NCBI RefSeq assembly: GCF_051603425.1
Contig: NZ_CP194411.1
Coordinates: 186,001 to 250,000 of the forward strand
Source of the DNA: Selenomonas sputigena_A
GTDB taxonomy: Bacteria > Bacillota > Negativicutes > Selenomonadales > Selenomonadaceae
DNA length: 64,000 nucleotides
Direction: 5' to 3'
Shown here piece by piece: positions 10,840 to 18,717 of the stretch; position 1 is the stretch's first letter, and each line of letters starts with the position of its first letter. The translations under genes were made by a program, and so were the position numbers. The notes under the pieces were generated by a model. It searched no databases. It was not told where the DNA came from and was given only the letters and a program-made list of their open reading frames with translations.

Positions 10840-12720
10840 TCAAGTTTGCTCTTTATGCTTAGATATATATCCATATATCAACTTTGAAAGAGCCTTCATG
10901 GATTTACACAAGTTTTCTGATGTGTTGTTGCTATCAAGCAATTCAGACGATGCATGTGATAACGGATTTGCATTTCTTAATTTATGGGCATCTTTGATAA
11001 CAGTTTCGCTATTCTCAATACCAGCGTAGAAGTTTATAAGTTCACGCTCTTTATAAAAACCTTTGTAATTGGGCTTTTTGAGCCTTGAGTCATTACTGTA
11101 TGCAAAATCCAAATCTGCTGTTACTCGATCAAAATAATTCTTGTAGTAAGCGAAAGCTACCATATAGTTTGCGCGTTTCTTCTCACATAAGTACATAAAG
11201 TAAAGATAGTGAGCTTTGCTATCTTGGGCAATAATTTCGACTAACCGATTTACCTCCCAAAGATTAACGCAGCAGATTGTACTATTTTTGCAATGATGAA
11301 AATAATAACTATAAAGAGCTGGATGCCGATTAGAAAGAATGTCTAACAAATCCCTATGCCTAAATTTTCTCTGTATTAAGTAAGAAATCGCTATGGTTGT
11401 ATCATAGAAATTCCACTTACCTGAACGGTTTTTCCTGAAAAGTTGATTCAAAAAACCTTTAATAGCCGTATCACTTTTAGTTTTCACAATCATTACTGTA
11501 AGCCGCTTAGGATCAAGGCTAATAAATGATATGCTTTTCTCAACAAGTTCAACGATTTTTTTAGCCACCGGCTCTGACTGCAATTCATTCTCATCTTCAT
11601 ACACAAAATAATTAAAAACCTCACTCGGAGTAAATTCTATATCGTCCGAAGAAAATTGCTCATTGATCAGTTCATTGTATCTTTCTATATCAATACTGTC
11701 CGAAAGCAATTTGCTAGCCAAAGCATTCAAAAAACGGCACAGTGCACCAGAGAACAATTCCTCGATATCATGTCTTTTCCCGTTAAAGTATTCATCGTAT
11801 AATGATTTTTTAAGTTCTTGATTGATTTCCCTAGACTCTTTCAAACAGCATTTTTTAGCGTTTAATGCTAAGCCGAATTTTTTGAGAATTGATGAATACT
11901 CGTTTCTTATTTCATTGTAAGCCTCATGCAAATATCCAACAGGTTTATCTGTTGAAATAAGTATGTACATATCATCAACATAACGAACCATATGGAAAGA
12001 AGAGAACGCCTTCATATTAGTCGAAATATATTCGTGAAGAGCCTTGTCTATAGCATCAAGATAGACAACTGTTGCAAGAAATGATGAGCCAACACTGTTT
12101 TCAATCAGTGGGAATCTACCATTACCACAATATATAAGCAGTTCTTTGAACAATTGCAACTGTGTTTGAGAGAACACTACGGCTCCAGCGTTACAAATTT
12201 TATCTACTTGTGCAATCAACTTATCAACACTTATATTTGCAAAGAAATTGGTAATGTCTGTTTTGATAAAATATTGATACTCATCAACAGAGGCATTTAT
12301 CTCTTTGAAAAAATCATCATAGTCCTGTTTATATTTAGGGCGTAAATGCTCATAGTTGCCAGCATAATAAACGGATATATCGGACGGTCTGATGGGCGAA
12401 TAGTGATTGTGTATTTCCAATCCTATCGCCTGCAAAAACAAAAACAGAACAGGTGCAATAAGCGATGAATCGCGAAAACTACCATCTCCTTTTTGCAAAT
12501 AATTTTCTGACTGATGCATAGCAGAAGAAAAAAACATAAACGAAGCCATTTTGATATATCTGTTATAAAAATCTTCTCCAGAAATTGTTTCTTTCTCGGC
12601 AGAGGAAAGCTTTCCGAAAGGAAACCATTGCAGATACGCGTTTTGTGAGCCTGCATTTAATGAAAAATACATATCGCAGACACTTTTCCAAGTATCATAC
12701 GAAATTTCAAACAAATACAC
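10840..12720 (-). CDS. AbiA-like abortive-infection reverse transcriptase with C-terminal HEPN-type motif
   Basis: The product has up to 626 residues. The RT palm is visible as FIKTDITNFF (151-160, catalytic Asp155), a VGSSFLATVVYLD segment (210-222) and the YVDD box (247-250). A long helical region follows, and near the end RNANPLSH (582-589) matches the R-N-x(n)-H signature of HEPN ribonucleases. Length and layout match lactococcal AbiA, one of the Abi-type RTs that stop phage growth, rather than retron, group II intron or Cas1-linked RTs. The annotated GTG at 12718-12720 is only 2 bases from the AGGAGG site; TTG at 12712-12714, 7 bases away, is a better-spaced start. It lies 24 bases after the second methylase gene in the same direction, so it is probably part of the R-M operon. 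Confidence 0.8.
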   Translation of the reverse strand: MYLFEISYDTWKSVCDMYFSLNAGSQNAYLQWFPFGKLSSAEKETISGEDFYNRYIKMASFMFFSSAMHQSENYLQKGDGSFRDSSLIAPVLFLFLQAIGLEIHNHYSPIRPSDISVYYAGNYEHLRPKYKQDYDDFFKEINASVDEYQYFIKTDITNFFANISVDKLIAQVDKICNAGAVVFSQTQLQLFKELLIYCGNGRFPLIENSVGSSFLATVVYLDAIDKALHEYISTNMKAFSSFHMVRYVDDMYILISTDKPVGYLHEAYNEIRNEYSSILKKFGLALNAKKCCLKESREINQELKKSLYDEYFNGKRHDIEELFSGALCRFLNALASKLLSDSIDIERYNELINEQFSSDDIEFTPSEVFNYFVYEDENELQSEPVAKKIVELVEKSISFISLDPKRLTVMIVKTKSDTAIKGFLNQLFRKNRSGKWNFYDTTIAISYLIQRKFRHRDLLDILSNRHPALYSYYFHHCKNSTICCVNLWEVNRLVEIIAQDSKAHYLYFMYLCEKKRANYMVAFAYYKNYFDRVTADLDFAYSNDSRLKKPNYKGFYKERELINFYAGIENSETVIKDAHKLRNANPLSHASSELLDSNNTSENLCKSMKALSKLIYGYISKHKEQT

Positions 12721-12744
12721 CGCCTCCTCTCAAAATTCATGCCT

Positions 12745-13491
12745 TTACTTTCTAAACACGAACAGATACTCATGCGCTATCAACAGAAAGTTATATTTTA
12801 CGCTGTTTGTTTTCCAATATCCTGTAGCCTTGCAGTTGTGCTGTTCCTTGATTATCAACTCTTTTAGCTTAAAACCAGCATCCTCAAAAACACGCATAAC
12901 CTCAAAAGACATTGGGATCATATGCCCTTTTTGGCGCGTGTCACCCATTAAAACAGCGCAGAACTTGTCTCTCTTCAATACACGATAGCTTTCGGCAGCC
13001 ACAGATTTCATCTCTTCCAGGAAATCTTTGACCTTCAAATGAGACAAATCTCCCTCGACATTTTCACTGTATTGAATAATATTAGCATACGGCGGATGTG
13101 TACAGATAAGGTCAATGCTGTTATCCAGCACAAAATCCAAATGACGGGCATCTCCTTTATGTATATAAACCTTGCCATCAGCACCCTCATGTTCAAAGTC
13201 CACCTTTTCTTTACAGCGCGCAAGCGCAACATCGTTGACATCAATGCCGATTATGTTGCGATTAAGCAATTTGGCTTCAACAAGCGTTGTGCCACCGCCT
13301 ACGAACGAATCGAGAACCAAGTCTCCCTCTTGGGAATATCGGAGAAGAATATTTCGCGGAATATACGGCGACCAATTTCCACGCCATTTTGCATCATGGG
13401 TAGCCCAATCGCCGCGCTTGGGAAAAGACCAATGCGTTGTCATTTCCAACTCAAAATCTTCCGGTTCCCATTTTGTGATTTTTTTTGCCAT
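12745..13491 (-). CDS. DNA adenine/cytosine-N4 methyltransferase, second methylase of the DpnII-type system
   Basis: The 248-residue protein has the AdoMet-binding motif DSFVGGGTT (61-69) followed by the catalytic-type motif HPPY (132-135). The order motif I then motif IV differs from the beta-class order of DpnA-like enzymes, and the tetrapeptide has His in place of the usual Asp or Asn. Its start codon overlaps the endonuclease stop (TAATG), which implies translational coupling. In DpnII-type systems a second methylase can protect single-stranded or hemimethylated GATC; that role here is inferred. It is followed by the RT gene. Confidence 0.8.
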   Translation of the reverse strand: MAKKITKWEPEDFELEMTTHWSFPKRGDWATHDAKWRGNWSPYIPRNILLRYSQEGDLVLDSFVGGGTTLVEAKLLNRNIIGIDVNDVALARCKEKVDFEHEGADGKVYIHKGDARHLDFVLDNSIDLICTHPPYANIIQYSENVEGDLSHLKVKDFLEEMKSVAAESYRVLKRDKFCAVLMGDTRQKGHMIPMSFEVMRVFEDAGFKLKELIIKEQHNCKATGYWKTNSVKYNFLLIAHEYLFVFRK

Positions 13492-14372
13492 TATCGGAAA
13501 ACCTCCGTGATGACACCGCTCTCCAGATCTTTGATATTATAGATGTGATCCATCACATCAAAAGTTTCTTCAAGGTTGTTTCGGGCACTTGTCCATCCCT
13601 TGCCGTCTGTAAACCAAACGAAAGTAAAATCGTTCATCGTATCCGTTTCCAACGCAAGCACTTTATAGCTACGGGCAGTTTCATTGAGCTTGCTTCCGCC
13701 GCTGCCATAGAAATTCGTTTCAATGCCATAAATCATGGCAGACGTTTTCACAACGAAATCAAAACGCTTTTCCATCTTTCCTTGATTGGAGATCGCAGAA
13801 AGGTCAATGCCCCATTTTGCAGTAATCTGATGAATATACATTTCCTTGAAATAGGTTTTATCCTTTACAAAACCAGCTTTCTTGATGAACCCTTCAACCA
13901 GATTCTCCATCAAATGACCGCCGCGATTCTTACGACCGTTAGAATCAAGGCCAGTCTCAACGCCTGTTACATAGTCAACAAGATTGTTGATAATATGGTT
14001 TTCAAGCAAATCGAAAAGCCCCGTATGCTTCATAAAATATGCGTAGCGTTCATAGTGAACATAACTATTAAGCGGATATTTACCAAAGTCAAACCGATAC
14101 AGATAACCGCCATTTTCGTCCTGGCAGTATATTTCATTGGCTCTGACGGCAATAAGAAGCGGAATACATTTCAGCGTCTCGGGATATTTCTTGACTAATG
14201 CTTTGAAATCCTCTTCGATTTTTTTAGAGCCGATAAGTGAATTGAGGATATTAAGCTCAATCTTGATGGCCTCCACATTGCGATGGACTTTTTCAAAATC
14301 TATGTAGTACCCATAATCCGCGATACTGTCACGAAAACCAGACAGCCACGCGCTAAAATTTCTCTTTGCCAT
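13491..14372 (-). CDS. DpnII-family type II restriction endonuclease (predicted GATC)
   Basis: The 293-residue protein matches the DpnII family pattern: a central GLDSNGRKNRGGHLMENLVE segment (141-160), then RFDFVVKT (203-210) and YGIETNFYGSGGSKLNE (215-231). These resemble a PD-(D/E)xK-like active site, with Glu157, Asp205 and Glu218 as candidate metal ligands. The family cuts unmethylated GATC. The gene lies between two methylases, downstream of the HTH-Dam gene across a 125-base gap that contains a nested inverted repeat, and is coupled to the next methylase by TAATG. The AT-rich composition agrees with the rest of the island. Confidence 0.88.
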   Translation of the reverse strand: MAKRNFSAWLSGFRDSIADYGYYIDFEKVHRNVEAIKIELNILNSLIGSKKIEEDFKALVKKYPETLKCIPLLIAVRANEIYCQDENGGYLYRFDFGKYPLNSYVHYERYAYFMKHTGLFDLLENHIINNLVDYVTGVETGLDSNGRKNRGGHLMENLVEGFIKKAGFVKDKTYFKEMYIHQITAKWGIDLSAISNQGKMEKRFDFVVKTSAMIYGIETNFYGSGGSKLNETARSYKVLALETDTMNDFTFVWFTDGKGWTSARNNLEETFDVMDHIYNIKDLESGVITEVFR

Positions 14373-14414
14373 ATGAATCCTTTCTTGCTTCGAAGCCTGC
14401 TATTGACACAACTT

Positions 14415-14485
14415 TAGGAATCACTGACAAAACGAAGTCACCCAGATGTGTGAAGATGGGTGACTAAATTCATCCGCGATTCCTA
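14415..14485. repeat. Nested inverted repeat between dam and the endonuclease gene
   Basis: Outer arms TAGGAATC (14415-14422) and GATTCCTA (14478-14485) enclose inner arms AGTCACCCA (14436-14444) and TGGGTGACT (14457-14465). The outer end resembles the ends of the repeat at 42790-43053 (GGAA..CTGA). It could be an attenuator between methylase and nuclease or a small mobile-repeat remnant. Confidence 0.6.
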
Positions 14486-14497
14486 TATTCGTTCCCT

Positions 14498-15568
14498 TTA
14501 AAAGTTTGAAATAAGCAGTTCTTTTATTTTTCCTCTTGCTTCGCTGTTGCAATTAATCATACGGGTTGCTTCAACACGTTTGATTTTATGGGAGGAATAG
14601 ATGCTATCAAAGAAATCGTCTTCCGCATTAGAGTTCTTGGGGTCGGAATTGCTAACAACAACCTTTGCCCCTCTTCTATGCAAATCATCAGCGAATTTTG
14701 CAAGCTTAATCTGTTCATCATCATCGAAAAGATTCTTCGTGTATGCAGTAAAATTTGCTGTGTCCGTAATGGGACGATACGGGGGATCGAAATAAACAAA
14801 CGTACGGTCATCAATGAAATCAGCAGATTCTCTGTAATCTCCGCACACAATAGTTACATTTTGAAGTTTTTCAGAAACAGCTCGCAGATTCTCCTCATCA
14901 CATATCATAGGATTCTTGTAAGAGCCCATAGGCACATTGAATAAGCCTTTTTTATTTACACGGAACAATCCATTAAAGCACGTCTTGTTAAGGAAAATCA
15001 TAAGAGCCGCTTTTTCGATGTCACTGCTTTCCTTACCGTTTACCTTCAAATCATTGAAACGCTCTCTTTTTAGCAAATAGTATGTTTTCCGATTATCCGT
15101 GCCCATTGGCACAAATTCATCCCGTATAGCCATCAGCAGTTCAATCAATTCGTCAATATCATCTCGGATAGCGCCGTATGTATTGATGAGTTCAGCGTTA
15201 ATATCGCTGATATATACGGCTTCAAGCTCATATTTGCTCAGTATATCAAAAAGCACCGCACCGCTGCCAACAAAAGGCTCGGCGTATTTCGTGATTTTTT
15301 TATTTTCAAACGGATAGTATTTTTCTATCTCAAAAAGCAACTGCCCTTTGCCGCCGGCCCACTTCAAAAAAGGTTTTACTTTTTTTTCATCGCTCTTTGT
15401 ATAATGAGATCTCCTTGCATCAATGGGCTTTTCGGCAATCGTAGGAATAATCCACATATTGCCAACCATTGTTGCATTGTCAATCCTATTTTCAGAGCAG
15501 AGAACAGCGACTCGCCTTTGCGAAATCCCCCACTTATCAGCAGCTTCTCTGGCAGACATAAAATCCAT
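14498..15568 (-). CDS. dam: Dam-type GATC adenine methyltransferase fused to an N-terminal HTH
   Basis: I start it at the ATG at 15566-15568 (MDFMSAREAADKWG), which follows GGAGGTG; a longer frame would begin upstream of the promoter. The 356-residue product has an excisionase/MerR-like helix-turn-helix (about 4-48). Then comes a D12-class Dam core: FLKWAGGKGQLL (67-78), the AdoMet loop EPFVGSGAVLF (97-107) and the catalytic DPPY (261-264). It methylates adenine, here presumably in GATC to protect against the adjacent DpnII-type nuclease. The fused DNA-binding domain suggests autoregulation; a TTCTAGAA palindrome lies in its promoter spacer. It is the first gene of the R-M/RT operon. Confidence 0.88.
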   Translation of the reverse strand: MDFMSAREAADKWGISQRRVAVLCSENRIDNATMVGNMWIIPTIAEKPIDARRSHYTKSDEKKVKPFLKWAGGKGQLLFEIEKYYPFENKKITKYAEPFVGSGAVLFDILSKYELEAVYISDINAELINTYGAIRDDIDELIELLMAIRDEFVPMGTDNRKTYYLLKRERFNDLKVNGKESSDIEKAALMIFLNKTCFNGLFRVNKKGLFNVPMGSYKNPMICDEENLRAVSEKLQNVTIVCGDYRESADFIDDRTFVYFDPPYRPITDTANFTAYTKNLFDDDEQIKLAKFADDLHRRGAKVVVSNSDPKNSNAEDDFFDSIYSSHKIKRVEATRMINCNSEARGKIKELLISNF

Positions 15569-15595
15569 AACAGCACCTCCATATTCAATGATAGC

Positions 15596-15624
15596 ATTAT
15601 ATTCTAGAACGCGAATATTAGCAA
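15596..15624 (-). promoter_or_regulatory. Promoter of the R-M/RT operon with internal palindrome
   Basis: -35 TTGCTA (15619-15624), 17-bp spacer, -10 TATAAT (15596-15601). TTCTAGAA (15602-15609) in the spacer, touching the -10, is a perfect palindrome and a candidate operator for the HTH-Dam protein. Confidence 0.75.
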
Positions 15625-15668
15625 TACCACCTGCTTTCTTCTGCAAGATTTTTACTACATAGAAACAT

Positions 15669-15703
15669 CGCCCACAGGAGCTTGTTTTCTCCTATGGGCG
15701 ATT
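15669..15703. terminator. Hairpin between the cas genes and the R-M operon
   Basis: ATCGCCCACAGGAG pairs with CTCCTATGGGCGAT with one mismatch around a short T-rich loop. It lacks a long T tract on either strand but is the only strong stem downstream of cas6, so it probably limits read-through into the R-M operon. Confidence 0.5.
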
Positions 15704-15888
15704 ACGTGTTACAGACGGATATTCCTCGGCTTTTTCTAATATTTCCAGATACTCATCCATCTCCTGCATATGAAAAGGCTCGCTCGCTTCGGCTTATAAT
15801 GACGGACAATATGCAGACAGGCGCCATCGTAACAGCCACGCACAGGATCTGCATCGCCCGCAGGCGAGAATAATATCCTTTCCACCCT

Positions 15889-16644
15889 TCAATCCTTCCG
15901 AATCCTTGCCTCCACCGCACCCATGCCGAGCGCCGTCTTGATGCCTACGCCGGCGAACGGTGCGAAGGTGAAGAGCATCCCAAGGATGCGCCGTACCGCA
16001 TCCGTACCAAAAAAGCGCAGCCCCATCTCGCCCCGGAAGCCGCGGATCGTCTTCCCCTCCAAAGAAAACGGTGCAGAACGCAGCATATATTGCCAGAGCC
16101 GACAGGAAGAAGCAAGCTTCTGCACCAGCTCATCCTCCTCCAGGCGGATTTCCTCTGAAAAACGATTCCAACGCATGAGAAGGCTTTGGCAGATCAACCC
16201 GACTTCCGGCAGCATCACATACTGTCCGTCCCGCTTGAAACTTGCAGGCGAGCGAAAGGAAAGCTCCACGCCCTTAGGCGCCTCTTCCGCGAGAAAAAAC
16301 TCGTCCGCGACATCCTCATAGGAACGCTCTTCCAAAAAACGAACCTTCCTCAGGACGACCTCGTAACCCTTCTGCCGCAGAAAAAATCCCTGCACCTGAT
16401 CGAGCACCTCTGCAATTGCCAGTCCCGTGACCTCTTCCAGGACGCCGATCCGCCAGAGCGCAGCGCCCCGCTCCTTGTCCCAAACGATGCTCTGGCTGTA
16501 AGGGCGCATGTCCTGCTTATGCAGCGCCTCCACAAGCCAGTCGGGCAGAAATTCCATCAACGCCCCATGCAGGATAGAGCCCATAGAGTTTACCGTGCGC
16601 TCGCCCGCAGGCAGCACGAGTTCCGCTTCAAAAAGACGCAGCAT
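15889..16644 (-). CDS. cas6: CRISPR pre-crRNA endoribonuclease Cas6
   Basis: The chosen ATG at 16642-16644 follows GGAGGAG; a longer frame to 16743 has no ribosome site. The 251-residue product begins MLRLFEAELVLPAGERTVNS, reads as a RAMP-type ferredoxin-fold protein and ends with the Cas6 glycine-rich loop GVGIKTALGMGAVE, which grips the repeat RNA. Cas6 cuts the repeat to leave an 8-nt 5' handle; read on the minus strand, the repeats here end in ACGGAAAC, which fits. It is the last gene of the cas cluster and is separated from cas2 by a secreted-protein gene with its own promoter. Confidence 0.88.
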   Translation of the reverse strand: MLRLFEAELVLPAGERTVNSMGSILHGALMEFLPDWLVEALHKQDMRPYSQSIVWDKERGAALWRIGVLEEVTGLAIAEVLDQVQGFFLRQKGYEVVLRKVRFLEERSYEDVADEFFLAEEAPKGVELSFRSPASFKRDGQYVMLPEVGLICQSLLMRWNRFSEEIRLEEDELVQKLASSCRLWQYMLRSAPFSLEGKTIRGFRGEMGLRFFGTDAVRRILGMLFTFAPFAGVGIKTALGMGAVEARIRKD

Positions 16645-16828
16645 TACCCAATCTCCTCCATGCGACAAAGGCCATGACAAACCACACGCACAAAAACATC
16701 CACGTCGCATACATTGTGCGTGCAGCTTGCACCAATCCGACAAACTTCATTTATCAACGATTCTTAAAACGGATAGCAATCATGGCGTGCAAATAAGGCA
16801 TATATCCCTTCATTTTTTATCTCTTGTT

Positions 16829-17182
16829 TCAGCGATATTTGAACAAAAAGTTGAGGACAGCTTGTGCTGACGGAGAATCATCTACCGACACAGGATTGCC
16901 TCTTTCAGGCTTAACGTACCATATTCCGTTATCGTAAAAGAACTTTTCATAATGTATCTTAGTTTTGGCTGTATTATATACATTTCTTGATGCGGTCTTG
17001 ATCTGGGCTTCACAATATAGACCATCTTCACGCCACCGGATTGTCTCATCCATCACAAACCAGTTTGTAGTTTCGTTGTTATACACCCAGCAATCAGCAG
17101 CATTTGCGTCCTTAACACTCGTCGCCTGCAGTCCTAGCGTGAGTGCAAATAGGATAAAAAGATATGCTAAAATACGTTTCAT
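16829..17182 (-). CDS. Secreted protein of unknown function inside the cas locus (117 aa)
   Basis: A clear signal peptide (MKRILAYLFILFALTLGLQA, cleavage probably after the later NAA at residues 27-29) is followed by an 88-residue mature part rich in Tyr, Trp and charged residues. It has one Cys before the cleavage-proximal WVYNNETTNWFVMDE stretch and one later at CEAQIKT, a likely disulphide. I do not recognise the family. The ribosome site AAGGAGATC precedes the ATG. It has its own promoter (17215-17243) and an export signal, so it is unlikely to be a Cas component; it looks like an insertion between cas2 and cas6. Confidence 0.75.
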   Translation of the reverse strand: MKRILAYLFILFALTLGLQATSVKDANAADCWVYNNETTNWFVMDETIRWREDGLYCEAQIKTASRNVYNTAKTKIHYEKFFYDNGIWYVKPERGNPVSVDDSPSAQAVLNFLFKYR

Positions 17183-17214
17183 GTTTTGATCTCCTTAGAA
17201 ATATTCTTTTCTCT

Positions 17215-17243
17215 AAGATACATCATACGATGTTTTATTGCAA
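17215..17243 (-). promoter_or_regulatory. Promoter of the secreted protein inside the cas locus
   Basis: -35 TTGCAA (17238-17243), 17-bp spacer, -10 TATCTT (17215-17220). It may also drive cas6 downstream. Confidence 0.6.
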
Positions 17244-17310
17244 GCAAAAACCGCCCTAAACTGCAAGTGCAAGTTGAACAAAATATTTAAGAAAATTTTC
17301 TGCCGGTTTC

Positions 17311-17634
17311 TTAAAAAATGATAACGTCTTCCACATGGCGATCTCCCACACCCCAGGAACGAACCGAAGTATGGTTTGCCAGCAAATAAATACGCAAGGA
17401 ATCCGTCTCCACATCAATCAAGCGGCTCGTCTCCTCGACAAGCCGCTCGTACTTTTTCTCGTCTAAAAATGCCTCAAAAGCAGATTTCTGCACACGAACA
17501 CCATAGCGCTCCACGCACTTGACCATACGGCTGCGCCTTTTGTCATCCGTGATGTCATAAATCACGAGCACGATATAGCGCCGCACATCCTCAGCAATAA
17601 ACTCGCTCTCCTCATACTCCATCTCCCAGTTCAT
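17311..17634 (-). CDS. cas2: CRISPR adaptation protein Cas2
   Basis: Cas2 bridges two Cas1 dimers in the spacer-integration complex. I start it at ATG 17632-17634 (MNWEMEYEE), 6 bases after AGGTGG; a GTG further up at 17647-17649 overlaps the cas1 stop. The 107-residue product has the Cas2 core RRYIVLVIYDITDDKRR, with the usual Asp after the first beta strand (Asp27), then RVQKSAFEAFLDEKKYERL. It is coupled to cas1 and followed by an intergenic region and the secreted-protein gene. Confidence 0.92.
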   Translation of the reverse strand: MNWEMEYEESEFIAEDVRRYIVLVIYDITDDKRRSRMVKCVERYGVRVQKSAFEAFLDEKKYERLVEETSRLIDVETDSLRIYLLANHTSVRSWGVGDRHVEDVIIF

Positions 17635-17645
17635 GTCAGACCACC

Positions 17646-18644
17646 TCACCGCAATGAAATCGGCTCATAGATCCCTTCGTTTTCTGCCATCAGAGCCTGT
17701 GCATATTGACCGGCCTGATAAGCAAGGCTGCGGCGATAGGAATGTTTTCCCTCAATATATTGATTCACTGTCTTGAGCTTCTTCTCATAAGCCCGCAGGA
17801 AAATCACACGCCCTTCTCGCGTCAGGAATATGCCTAGACGGCCATCCTTTGCCGCTGTAAAATGCTCCATTTTAATCTCATGATGATGCACGAGAGCAAG
17901 CACCATAGAATCCACAAGAACCGCCCTCCACTCCTCCATGAGGTCAGAAGCCAATGCGGGATGACGATTCTTCAAGGCATGAAGAAAACCAAAATAAGGA
18001 TGCAGACCCTCATTGTTCAAAACGGTATAAATATCATACATAAGGAGCGTATAGCCAAAACTCAGCATCGAATTAAAAGCATCAAGAGGCGGCTGTTTGC
18101 TGCGCCGTGAAAAGGAAAACTCCTGCGGTACAAGCATACCCAACGCCTGAAAATAAATCCTGGCGATAATGCCTTCGTATCCCATAAGCTGTTCGCTCGT
18201 ATCACATTGGAAGATATGCTTGCGCAAAGAAAGAATTTCCTCAATTCTCTTCCGAATCTCAGGCATTTCTGCCTGACGGTTCAGACGACGCAGCAAGGTC
18301 AGCTGGTTATGCACCTTTGCTGCAATGACCTTTCGCCCCAACGCGAGACAAAAAGGTGACCCTTTTAATAAAATCTGTTTTTCCTGTCGAAAAACATTGA
18401 CATGACGCGTCGATTCCAGCCGCCCAAAAAAGGAGCCTGTACCGGAAAGCCAAGTAACAGGAACACCGAGGCGCAAAAGTTCCACCATCGCTTTCGAAGA
18501 AACCTGCACGCTGTCGATCAGCGTCAGCCCTTCCAAAACCTCCTCGGGAATCTCCATCACACACTCACGGTTGCGTCCCACAACAAAATTCCCGCCGCGC
18601 TTCTGAATATACGCGCCCTCTTCCGTGATATAAACAAAGCTCAT
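17646..18644 (-). CDS. cas1: CRISPR integrase Cas1
   Basis: The chosen ATG at 18642-18644 follows GGAGGTGGGG; the frame runs further up into the array but has no start there. The 332-residue protein has the metal-binding triad of Cas1: Glu157 (GYEGIIARIYF), His222 (HPYFGFLH) and Asp234 (SDLMEEWR). It integrates new spacers at the leader end of the array. It lies between the array and cas2, transcribed in the same direction as the crRNAs, with its start only about 73 bases from the trailer-end repeat. No RT domain is fused. Confidence 0.95.
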   Translation of the reverse strand: MSFVYITEEGAYIQKRGGNFVVGRNRECVMEIPEEVLEGLTLIDSVQVSSKAMVELLRLGVPVTWLSGTGSFFGRLESTRHVNVFRQEKQILLKGSPFCLALGRKVIAAKVHNQLTLLRRLNRQAEMPEIRKRIEEILSLRKHIFQCDTSEQLMGYEGIIARIYFQALGMLVPQEFSFSRRSKQPPLDAFNSMLSFGYTLLMYDIYTVLNNEGLHPYFGFLHALKNRHPALASDLMEEWRAVLVDSMVLALVHHHEIKMEHFTAAKDGRLGIFLTREGRVIFLRAYEKKLKTVNQYIEGKHSYRRSLAYQAGQYAQALMAENEGIYEPISLR

Positions 18645-18666
18645 TTCCCCACCTCCAAAAGCCATC

Positions 18667-18692
18667 GTCCCATGCAGATGTGTCTTTGAAAT
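18667..18692 (-). repeat. Possible decayed CRISPR repeat before cas1
   Basis: The right 16 bases (GATGTGTCTTTGAAAT, 18677-18692) match the array repeat end in 14 of 16 positions, and CGTCCC to the left also matches. It lies 25 bases outside the first clear repeat and may be an eroded trailer unit. Confidence 0.4.
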
Positions 18693-18717
18693 CATGGGAA
18701 AACCGTGCGCCTGTCGC

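Noticed and set aside
10840..12720. RT as a Cas1-linked (RNA spacer-acquiring) or retron RT
   Set aside because: Cas1 here has no RT fusion and lies 5 kb away beyond the R-M genes; the RT has an AbiA-like layout, and I saw no msr/msd-like inverted structure beside it.
15682..15873. 64-codon plus-strand frame between the R-M and cas loci
   Set aside because: No ribosome site, overlaps the hairpin at 15669-15703, and no recognisable protein features.
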